DNA of 12,562 nt from Clostridiales bacterium (lineage in GTDB: Bacteria; Bacillota_A; Clostridia; Lachnospirales; Lachnospiraceae), in NCBI GenBank assembly GCA_030154385.1, contig JASKJZ010000031.1:1-12562 (forward strand). The letters run 5' to 3'. Below are positions 6,738 to 12,562 of this stretch, one piece after another (within the stretch, counting starts at the first letter, position 1; each line of letters opens with the position of its first letter). Position numbers and translations under genes: made by a program. Below the pieces are notes generated by a model. That model made no database searches. It was not told the origin of the DNA and saw only the letters and a list, made by a program, of their open reading frames with translations.

Positions 6738-7733
6738 TTAAATAGAAAGAGAGAAGATTTCCTCTAGGAATGCCAGTTTTTGTCGCTCCTGTTCACATAC
6801 AAGCTCAAGCTTTTCCATATCTTTATCCGATGTCCAGGTTTTCTTACTATTGTAATAATGATTTAAAATTTTCCAATATTTTTCTGGGTAATACAAAAGA
6901 AATGCAATCATATTTAACTCGCAAGTGTCCAACACGCAGTAATTGGTATACTCCCTAAGCAGCCTTTCCCCAAGAGAAGGCTTCCAGCTATTTTTTTCCA
7001 TCACCTTTCGAAGAAAATAGTAAAAATCGAACAACTGTAAGCCACAGCCAGCACGTTCAAAATTGAGAGTGGCAATCTCTCGATTGGTAAACAGCACATT
7101 ATGATAGGTATAATTTCCATGCCGAAGCTGGCGAATCTTTTTCTCCACGCCATCTGCTCCCCAAATAGCTGCATCCTTAACCATGAAAAGGCCTTCCTCC
7201 GCCTTTTGATAAAAGATGTCAAAGGTACGTAAAATACAGCGCTCGAATTCGGTTTTTCTTTTCTTTCCACGAATATAGGTGTAAATACGCTTCATCTCCT
7301 GGTTATGACGTTCTAACTGTATGCTGCAGTTTTCCTCCTTCCAGCCACACACTCCTTCCCAGTCAGGCTGTCTGTTTAAGACCATATGAAGCCTTCCAAG
7401 ATTGGCGACCGCTTTTACTAAATCCTCTTTTTCTCGCACCTTACATTCCTCGCCCAAAAACCATCGCTTCACCAGATAGGATTCTCCCGTCGCATCCGAA
7501 GTTGTCAACAGTCCCTCCTTGTTTTGGACAATACAATCCACATTTTGAAATCCATTTGTGTATAAATACTGGGTCACTTTATGTTCAAATTCCACACGCT
7601 GCATGGATGCTTCATTTACTTTCAGCAATCGGATTCCTTGATTGGTCGTAAGGCAAAGAGCCCCTCTAACTCGTATGATTTGCTGTACCTTAAAATCATA
7701 ATTCGACAATATCTGATCTATTTTCTCATCCAA
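6738..7733 (-). CDS. CotS-family spore coat protein with degenerate kinase fold
   Basis: A 331-residue cytoplasmic protein resembling the CotS/CotI/YtaA branch of aminoglycoside-phosphotransferase-like folds found in spore coats. Recognisable parts are the N-lobe lysine (GIRLLKV, K38), the catalytic-loop equivalent H205-G-N-Y-T-Y-H-N212-V-L-F, and the following LNFERAGCGLQLFDFYYFLRKVMEK typical of CotS proteins. Where active members carry Asp in HGD and in the later I-D-x-E motif, this protein has N207 and N224, so phosphotransfer may be lost. The start is a TTG (7731-7733): AGGAGG precedes it with 7-base spacing, and the first in-frame ATG is residue 44, inside the conserved N-lobe. It lies 76 bp after cca and 49 bp before the PEGA lipoprotein gene. 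A coat role is inferred from family membership. Confidence 0.8.
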   Translation of the reverse strand: MDEKIDQILSNYDFKVQQIIRVRGALCLTTNQGIRLLKVNEASMQRVEFEHKVTQYLYTNGFQNVDCIVQNKEGLLTTSDATGESYLVKRWFLGEECKVREKEDLVKAVANLGRLHMVLNRQPDWEGVCGWKEENCSIQLERHNQEMKRIYTYIRGKKRKTEFERCILRTFDIFYQKAEEGLFMVKDAAIWGADGVEKKIRQLRHGNYTYHNVLFTNREIATLNFERAGCGLQLFDFYYFLRKVMEKNSWKPSLGERLLREYTNYCVLDTCELNMIAFLLYYPEKYWKILNHYYNSKKTWTSDKDMEKLELVCEQERQKLAFLEEIFSLSI

Positions 7734-7809
7734 AACAAACCCTCCTAAACATAATATTCACCTTTAATCTTATGAAGATTTTTAGCAATTATGTCTGGGA
7801 GGGTCTTAT

Positions 7810-9198
7810 TTATTCTTTCGGAATTAAATTAAGCAGTGTTTCTTTTGTATTTTTTTCTGGTTCTTCCAAGACCTGTTCTAACAGGCAGGATAAAATCTCT
7901 CCTATTCTTGGACCAGCTGGAATGTTAGTCTCTCGCATAATATCTTTTCCGTTAATTGCAAGCTCTTTTATTGTTAAACAATTCTTCTGCAAAATGATTT
8001 TATCATATAGCTCCACCACCTGCTCAAGCTGCAAAATATTTGCATCGATTCCATCTGGATTCTTAGCATAGATGTCCATGCGCTTAATAAAAAATAAATA
8101 TTCCATAATATCTGGACCAATTTTACTCGCCGCTCTACGAAGCTTTCGCTCATCAATTGGGAGTGGGTAATCATGCCACTTTATAAGGCGCGCGGCCAAG
8201 TCAATCGTGTAATTATCAAATTTTAATCGAGACAAAATTTTTTTTGACTGGTCGGCGCCCAAAAAAACATGCCCATAAAAATGATCCACGCCATTTTCAT
8301 CTGCCGAATGTGTTGCTGGTTTTCCAACATCGTGAAGCAAAAGTGTCCAGCAAAATATCGAGTGCAGCTTTTTATCAATTTGGGTATGCTTTGAAATCCA
8401 TCCCCCTTTTGTTTCCAGATATTCGTTACATGCCGTAACGGATGCTAAGGCATGCATCCCTAATGAGTAGATATGATGTGGATTGAGCTGTTCCTGCTCT
8501 TGCATCGCATCAAATTCAGGCAATACCACCTTCGTGATACCTAGTGCTGCGGCTTCTAATAAAAGCTTTGGACTCTTTGCCATAAGAAGCTTGTCAAGCT
8601 CCACCCGCACCCGTTCCTGGCTGATTTTAACCAGTGAAGGAGCCATACGAGAAATGGCATCTTTCGTGTTTTGTTCCATTGAAAAACCAAGCTGGGCTGC
8701 AAAACGTACCGCACGCAGCATACGAAGCGCATCCTCTTCAAAGCGTTCCTTCGGATTTCCCACACATCGAATGATTTTTTTCTCAATATCTTGAAGACCT
8801 TCAAACGCATCCACAAGCCCATCCTTGTGGTTGTATGCCATTGCATTGATTGTAAAGTCACGCCGCCTCAAATCTTCAATCAAATTGGAGGTAAACGAAA
8901 CCTGCTTTGGATGGCGGCTATCCTCATAAACACCGTCAATCCGGTAGGTTGTCACCTCAAATCCTTCCTTATCAAGCATCACCGTCACGGTGCCATGCTG
9001 GATTCCAGTATCCAGGGTCCTGGGAAACAAGTCTTTGACCTCCTCTGGTCTGGCCGATGTGGTAATATCCCAGTCTCCAGGAATTCTTCCAAGAACAGTA
9101 TCCCTAACACAGCCACCTACGGCGTATGCTTCAAACCCCTTATCCATCAAAACATCTAGAATATATTCCACCTTTGACGGTAATGTCATCGAAACCAT
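7810..9198 (-). CDS. cca: CCA tRNA nucleotidyltransferase with HD domain
   Basis: A 462-residue class II nucleotidyltransferase that builds or repairs the 3'-CCA end of tRNAs. The head domain shows AVGGCVRD, the metal-binding pair in G-D42-W-D44-I, RRRDFTINAMA (~111-121) and EEDALRMLRAVRFA (~154-167, containing the ED..R nucleotide-selection motif). A C-terminal HD-type domain follows (LLHDVGKPATH ~287-297, then DHFYGHVFLGA). The ATG at 9196-9198 is preceded by GAGG at 5 bases; an ATG three codons later is also possible. It starts 21 bp after the proS stop, so the two form a tRNA-function operon under the proline T-box. Adding full CCA rather than only A is inferred from the single complete gene; A-adding paralogs exist in some bacteria. 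Confidence 0.93.
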   Translation of the reverse strand: MVSMTLPSKVEYILDVLMDKGFEAYAVGGCVRDTVLGRIPGDWDITTSARPEEVKDLFPRTLDTGIQHGTVTVMLDKEGFEVTTYRIDGVYEDSRHPKQVSFTSNLIEDLRRRDFTINAMAYNHKDGLVDAFEGLQDIEKKIIRCVGNPKERFEEDALRMLRAVRFAAQLGFSMEQNTKDAISRMAPSLVKISQERVRVELDKLLMAKSPKLLLEAAALGITKVVLPEFDAMQEQEQLNPHHIYSLGMHALASVTACNEYLETKGGWISKHTQIDKKLHSIFCWTLLLHDVGKPATHSADENGVDHFYGHVFLGADQSKKILSRLKFDNYTIDLAARLIKWHDYPLPIDERKLRRAASKIGPDIMEYLFFIKRMDIYAKNPDGIDANILQLEQVVELYDKIILQKNCLTIKELAINGKDIMRETNIPAGPRIGEILSCLLEQVLEEPEKNTKETLLNLIPKE

Positions 9199-9219
9199 AC
9201 CATCCTCACTCCCTTACAA

Positions 9220-10656
9220 TTAATACGCTTTACCCCAGTATACCATAGCCTTCGCAGGCTTTCCACAGCAGACACATACATCGGAAAGTGCATCCTGTTG
9301 AAATGGAATACAACGCGAGGTAGCGGTCGTCTCTTCCTTAATCTTATCTTCACACGACACATCGCCGCACCACATAGCTTTTACAAAGCCAGGCTTATTT
9401 GCTATGATTTCTTTAAATTCTTCGTAATTTCCAGCCTCAAAGGTATGCTCTTCTCTATGGGTACGCGCTCTTTCAAGCATTTCTACCTGCATCACATCAA
9501 GGACTTTCTTTATGGTATCTTCGACTTCATCCAGGGATACCACCAATTTTTCTCTGGTATCACGGCGCACTACTACGCACTGATTTTTTTCGATATCTTT
9601 AGGTCCAAGTTCAATTCGAACCGGAATTCCACGCATCTCTTGTTCACTGAACTTCCATCCAGGACTCTTATCCGAATCATCCACCTTAACACGAAACTCT
9701 TTTGATAACTTTGTTTGCAATTCTGCTGCCTTTTCAAGTACGCCTTCTTTTTTCTGCATAATTGGAATAATAGCTACCTGCGTTGGTGCTACCTTTGGTG
9801 GAAGTACCAGTCCCGAATCATCTCCATGCACCATAATAATGGCTCCAATCAAGCGTGTTGTCATGCCCCATGATGTCTGGTGTACATACTGAAGCTTATT
9901 TTCTTTATCTGTATATTGAATGCCAAACGCTTTTGCAAAGCCATCCCCAAAATTATGACTGGTTCCAGACTGCAGCGCTTTTCCATCGTGCATAAGTGCC
10001 TCAATTGTGTAGGTCGCTTCCGCTCCTGCAAACTTCTCTTTATCGGTCTTTCTTCCCCGAATTACTGGCATCGCTAATATTTCTTCGCAAAAATCGGCAT
10101 AGAGATTTAGCATAAGCTCCGTTCTCTCTTGTGCTTCTTGGGCTGTGGCGTGTGCGGTATGCCCCTCCTGCCACAAAAATTCACGAGAGCGTAAAAATGG
10201 ACGAGTCTCTTTTTCCCAGCGAACAACGGAACACCATTGGTTATAAAGCTTTGGAAGATCACGGTAAGACTGAATTTCATTGGCATAAAAATCACAGAAC
10301 AGCGTTTCAGAGGTAGGCCTTACACACATTCTCTCTTGTAGTGGGCTTAAGCCGCCATGTGTGACCCATGCAACCTCTGGCGCAAAGCCTTCCACATGAT
10401 CTTTTTCCCGTTGCAATAAGCTTTCTGGAATAAACATTGGCATATAGACGTTCTCGACACCCGTCTCTTTGAACCGTCGATCCAGCTCCTTTTGAATATT
10501 CTCCCAAATAGCATATCCGGTTGGTTTGATTACCATACATCCCTTTACGCTTGAGTAGTCAATTAATTCTGCCTTTTTTACAACATCCGTATACCACTGA
10601 GCAAAATCTTCCTCCATGGAGGTAATTGCTTCTACTAATTTTTTATCCTGTGCCAT
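9220..10656 (-). CDS. proS: Prolyl-tRNA synthetase, archaeal/eukaryal type
   Basis: A 478-residue class II synthetase that charges tRNA-Pro. Its length and sequence are those of the short archaeal/eukaryal-like ProRS type, which lacks the bacterial insertion (editing) domain. It shows motif 1 around [14 protein letters not shown], motif 2 in [26 protein letters not shown] (~146-171), motif 3 near the tRNA and ATP site ([19 protein letters not shown]), an anticodon-binding domain, and a C-terminal zinc-type domain with cysteines in [10 protein letters not shown] and CVCCGKPA, ending in ...VYWGKAY. The start ATG follows AAAAGGAG with 8-base spacing. Its expression should depend on uncharged tRNA-Pro through the T-box upstream. 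The ~320-base stretch between the T-box terminator and this start is unusual. Confidence 0.96.
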   Translation of the reverse strand: MAQDKKLVEAITSMEEDFAQWYTDVVKKAELIDYSSVKGCMVIKPTGYAIWENIQKELDRRFKETGVENVYMPMFIPESLLQREKDHVEGFAPEVAWVTHGGLSPLQERMCVRPTSETLFCDFYANEIQSYRDLPKLYNQWCSVVRWEKETRPFLRSREFLWQEGHTAHATAQEAQERTELMLNLYADFCEEILAMPVIRGRKTDKEKFAGAEATYTIEALMHDGKALQSGTSHNFGDGFAKAFGIQYTDKENKLQYVHQTSWGMTTRLIGAIIMVHGDDSGLVLPPKVAPTQVAIIPIMQKKEGVLEKAAELQTKLSKEFRVKVDDSDKSPGWKFSEQEMRGIPVRIELGPKDIEKNQCVVVRRDTREKLVVSLDEVEDTIKKVLDVMQVEMLERARTHREEHTFEAGNYEEFKEIIANKPGFVKAMWCGDVSCEDKIKEETTATSRCIPFQQDALSDVCVCCGKPAKAMVYWGKAY

Positions 10657-10692
10657 CTTATTTTCTCCTTTTCTTGGTTATGTTTGAAACGA

Positions 10693-10874
10693 CTTCGGTG
10701 CAAGCATTCGTTTTCTGCCCCTTCGGTGCAAGCATTCGTTTTCTTGCCCCTTCGGTGCAAGCATTCGTTTTCTGCCCCTTCGGCTCAAGCATTCGTTTTC
10801 TGCCCCTTCGGTGCAAGCATTCGTTTTTCTTGCCCCTTCGGTGCAAGCATTCGTTTTCTGCCCCTTCGGTGCAA
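10693..10874. repeat. Tandem array of six 28-30 bp repeats plus a partial copy, in the proS leader
   Basis: Six head-to-tail copies start at 10693, 10721, 10750, 10778, 10806 and 10836, with a partial seventh at 10864-10874. Each begins with the core cttcggtgcaagcattcg, followed by a T-rich tail (ttttc, tttttc) and ends in gccc. Copy lengths are 28, 29, 28, 28, 30 and 28; the differences fall in the T-run and a ct/ctt step, as expected for slippage. Only the fourth copy has a core change (gctc for gtgc). There are no unique spacers. The unit is not a multiple of three, so it does not encode a peptide repeat in one frame. It sits between the T-box terminator and the proS ribosome binding site and would be transcribed in the leader. 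Confidence 0.95.
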
Positions 10875-10884
10875 AAAACTCATC

Positions 10885-10900
10885 GTGGGCTTTCGCCCAC
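10885..10900. repeat. Short perfect hairpin GTGGGC-TTTC-GCCCAC
   Basis: A GC-rich perfect 6-bp stem with a tetraloop lies between the partial seventh repeat and the 58-nt inverted repeat. On the minus strand the loop reads GAAA, a GNRA tetraloop, which would be stable in RNA. No T-run follows on either strand, so it is not a simple terminator. Confidence 0.8.
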
Positions 10901-10902
10901 TA

Positions 10903-10960
10903 ACTCCGAACCAATAGGGAAAATTTTCTGCAAGCAGAATTTTCCCTATTGGTTCGGAGT
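10903..10960. repeat. 58-nt near-perfect inverted repeat between T-box and repeat array
   Basis: Arms of 21 bp (10903-10923 and 10940-10960; actccgaacc... / ...ggttcggagt) pair perfectly. After a 2-base bulge, a further 6 bp (ttctgc/gcagaa) closes on an AA loop. It is not followed by a T-run on either strand. It may be a small palindromic or MITE-like insertion, or an RNA structure of the proS leader. Its right half shares TGCAAGCA, TTTTC, CC and TTCGG in the same order as the neighbouring tandem repeat, hinting at common origin. Confidence 0.9.
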
Positions 10961-10983
10961 TGCTCGGCTCAATGCTTTCACGC

Positions 10984-11026
10984 AAAAAAAGCCGTTCTGA
11001 TCCCAAAGGGACCGAATGACTTCGGC
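10984..11026 (-). terminator. T-box terminator of proS leader
   Basis: On the minus strand GCCG (11023-11026) can pair with CGGC (10991-10994), enclosing an inner stem GGTCCC/GGGATC with a TTT loop, followed by seven Ts (10984-10990). It overlaps and competes with the antiterminator formed by the T-box sequence. It ends about 325 bases before the proS start, much further than is usual. Confidence 0.88.
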
Positions 11027-11250
11027 GGTACCACCCTTATTAACCGTATTGACTACGATTCTCTTTTGTATCCGCTAACGCCGGATTTACGCCGAAATTT
11101 CTTTCGGAGCTCCAAGGCAGGTTCTATCTTGTTTCTATGGAAGCCTCGCACCAATGGCTTCTTCTCTGAAATAGAAAGGAAAGATATACTATCCCTTTTC
11201 ATCGCTACTACAAAATAGTCTCACTCACAAGTGCTATGAGGCTATGTAAT
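10984..11250 (-). promoter_or_regulatory. Proline T-box leader controlling proS (and probably cca)
   Basis: The minus strand carries the conserved T-box AGGGTGGTACCGC (11025-11037). The antiterminator can be drawn in full: AAGGG (11034-11038) with CCCTT (11006-11010), the bulge TGGTACC (11027-11033), and GCCGAA/TTCGGT around a GTCA loop. The TGGT of the bulge complements a tRNA 3' end ACCA, matching the discriminator A of tRNA-Pro. In Stem I, AGTA lies on the 5' side near 11190 and GAA on the 3' side, joined by TATCTT/AAGATA, and the triplet after GAA is CCT (11119-11121), a proline specifier. The apical GCCATTGGTGCGAGGC and two further hairpins (CCGAAA-GAAA-TTTCGG, ATCCG...CGGAT) complete the leader. 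Uncharged tRNA-Pro should cause readthrough into proS. Confidence 0.96.
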
Positions 11251-11256
11251 ATATAG

Positions 11257-11286
11257 ATAATATGCCACAAATAAGCTATTTGTCAA
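11257..11286 (-). promoter_or_regulatory. Promoter of the proS T-box transcript
   Basis: On the minus strand TTGACA (11281-11286) and TATTAT (11257-11262) are 18 bases apart, placing transcription start near 11250. The leader up to the proS start is then close to 590 nt. The -35 lies just 8 bases beyond the terminator hairpin of the chemotaxis gene. Confidence 0.8.
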
Positions 11287-11290
11287 GTAG

Positions 11291-11317
11291 GAAAAGAGGC
11301 GCTTTAAAAACGCCTCT
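11291..11317 (-). terminator. Terminator of the chemotaxis receptor gene
   Basis: A GC-rich stem AGAGGCG/CGCCTCT (11295-11301 with 11311-11317), extendable by a G-U and two A-T pairs, begins 6 bases after the stop codon and is followed by a short TTTC on the minus strand. It separates the receptor gene from the proS promoter. Confidence 0.8.
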
Positions 11318-11323
11318 AATAAA

Positions 11324-12562
11324 TTACACCTTAAATTTTCCGATTAGCTGCAGCAAATTCTTTGCATATTGACTGGATACTTCTGCTTGAGTCAGCAGCT
11401 GCTCCGTTTGAACCGAAACAGTTTCTACACTTTGCGAGATGTTGCCAGATCCTTTAGCTCCTTCATAGGTAGAAATTGATATTTCTTCCATTGCCTTTGC
11501 CATATCCTCCATCGCGCGTTCCAGCTCATTTGCACGTTTTGTAAATCCAACCACTACGCCCTCTAGCTGCCTTGTGTCCAATGAATAGGCATCTGAGGCT
11601 TGCAGCATGGACTCATAATCTCGTTTCACATCGGTAGATAGAAAGGATAGAAGCTCGTTTGCATTTACCTTCAGTGTATCTACACCGGAAACAATTTGTA
11701 AAATAACCTCCTGAATCTTTACTACGGTCTCTTTTGAATCGTCGGCCAATTTACGGATTTCCTCTGCAACAACCGCGAATCCTTTTCCTGCTTCTCCCGC
11801 TCTTGCCGCTTCAATTGCCGCATTTAAAGCCAGTAAATTGGTCTGCTCTGTAATTTGCACAATAATGTCTGCCAATTCACTCACACGCTCGACCGCCTGC
11901 GCCTCTTTCGTTGCTTTTGTCAGCTTAATTTCGGCCTCATTCATAATTTTTGTACTATTTTCAACCGCCATTTCAAATTCCGCTTTTAACTGATCCGCGC
12001 GATGATTCATCTCCTGCACGGAATTAGTCGCTTGTCTGGCCTCTTCTTTCATTTCCTTTGAAGCATGTAATAACTGCGCGGATCGCTCACTCATATTTTG
12101 TGAAATAGCCGTTGTCTCTTCTGCACCAGCCGCGATTTCCTGTGTAGAAGCGGATATTTCCGTTATCTCTTGATTGAGTTCCATAATATTGCTTCGCACC
12201 AAAATGGCGGACTGTGAAACATGCTCGGACTCTGCTGCAACACCATTAATAAATTCTCGAATTTGTTCCGACAATACATTTAAGGTTTTTCCCAACTTAC
12301 CCACTTCATCCCTTGAACGAATGTGCGTCTCCTGAATTCGAATCTGACCATTTTCGTCCTTTTCAAACGCCTCAACCAATTTAAGAATTGGACTTGCTAT
12401 TCCACGGCTAACAAATATCGCAACCACGGACATACCAACTAAGGATAATAGGATAATCCCCGCTATTTCCATGCTTTTACGTTTGAATTCCTTACTAAGC
12501 TGTTGGTTCTTATTTTGCACCGCGGTATCAATATCATCCACATAGTTTCCCGTACTAATAAT
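11324..12562 (-). CDS. Methyl-accepting chemotaxis protein, N-terminus outside the window
   Basis: The frame is open to the right edge (413 visible residues). The GTG at 12539-12541 could be read as a start, but it has no clear ribosome binding site, and residues in front of it ([10 protein letters not shown]) look like the end of an extracellular sensor domain, so the gene is probably 5'-truncated here. Visible parts: a transmembrane helix ([20 protein letters not shown]), a HAMP domain (starting near [10 protein letters not shown] and ending about [11 protein letters not shown]), then a long coiled-coil signalling domain with the invariant hairpin tip [19 protein letters not shown] and [18 protein letters not shown], which binds CheA/CheW. 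The protein ends in KFKV without a CheR-binding pentapeptide. The ligand cannot be told because the sensor domain is missing. It is followed by its own terminator. Confidence 0.93.
   Translation of the reverse strand: MISTGNYVDDIDTAVQNKNQQLSKEFKRKSMEIAGIILLSLVGMSVVAIFVSRGIASPILKLVEAFEKDENGQIRIQETHIRSRDEVGKLGKTLNVLSEQIREFINGVAAESEHVSQSAILVRSNIMELNQEITEISASTQEIAAGAEETTAISQNMSERSAQLLHASKEMKEEARQATNSVQEMNHRADQLKAEFEMAVENSTKIMNEAEIKLTKATKEAQAVERVSELADIIVQITEQTNLLALNAAIEAARAGEAGKGFAVVAEEIRKLADDSKETVVKIQEVILQIVSGVDTLKVNANELLSFLSTDVKRDYESMLQASDAYSLDTRQLEGVVVGFTKRANELERAMEDMAKAMEEISISTYEGAKGSGNISQSVETVSVQTEQLLTQAEVSSQYAKNLLQLIGKFKV

Noticed and set aside
7766..7780. Terminator between cca and the CotS-like gene
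   Set aside because: The 6-bp stem aatctt/aagatt is AT-only apart from one pair, and no T-run follows on the minus strand.
7734..7809. Sigma-E or sigma-K promoter for the CotS-like gene
   Set aside because: CATAATT and CATAAGAT sequences exist but neither has a convincing -35 at the right distance.
10693..10874. CRISPR array
   Set aside because: The whole 28-30 bp unit is repeated head to tail with no unique spacers, and no cas genes are present.
10626..11006. Overlapping open frames on both strands through the repeat region (for example 10626-11000 plus, 10785-11006 minus)
   Set aside because: They arise from the low-complexity repeats, shift frame between copies, lack ribosome binding sites and cross a T-box terminator.

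Overview
The window looks like a chromosomal housekeeping segment of a spore-forming, low-to-moderate GC Firmicute of class Clostridia, most likely family Lachnospiraceae. The basis is a Veg protein, a SipL-type SPOCS/LysM protein, a CotS-family protein, an archaeal-type prolyl-tRNA synthetase under a T-box, clostridial-style lipoproteins, and AGGAGG-type ribosome binding sites. The family-level placement is inference.

Layout: all but one gene lie on the minus strand. Read from the right edge in the minus direction, they are: a 5'-truncated methyl-accepting chemotaxis protein (11324-12562); a strong promoter and a proline T-box leader (10984-11286); an unexplained 320-base stretch with a 58-nt hairpin and six tandem 28-30 bp repeats (10693-10960); proS; cca (21 bp gap); a CotS-like degenerate kinase with a TTG start; a PEGA-domain lipoprotein; glnK; amtB; a PrcB-like lipoprotein; veg; and sipL. 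The only plus-strand gene is ispE, whose 5' end lies outside the left edge. It converges on sipL with a 10 bp gap.

How the genes work together: proS and cca both serve tRNA charging or maturation and probably share the T-box-controlled transcript. The T-box has a CCU (Pro) specifier and a TGGT acceptor-binding bulge, both matching tRNA-Pro. glnK and amtB form the usual ammonium sensing and transport pair. A near-consensus promoter precedes glnK, but terminator-like hairpins stand both in the glnK leader and directly before the amtB ribosome binding site, which suggests premature-termination control. sipL and the cotS-like gene point to spore coat assembly, and sipL has a sequence matching a sigma-E promoter.

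Most worth a second look: the repeat array and hairpin lodged between the T-box terminator and proS, the two hairpins of the glnK-amtB unit, the sigma-E-like sipL promoter, and the loss of both key aspartates in the CotS-like kinase fold. I found no clearly new multi-gene system, mobile-element gene, tRNA, rRNA or CRISPR array.
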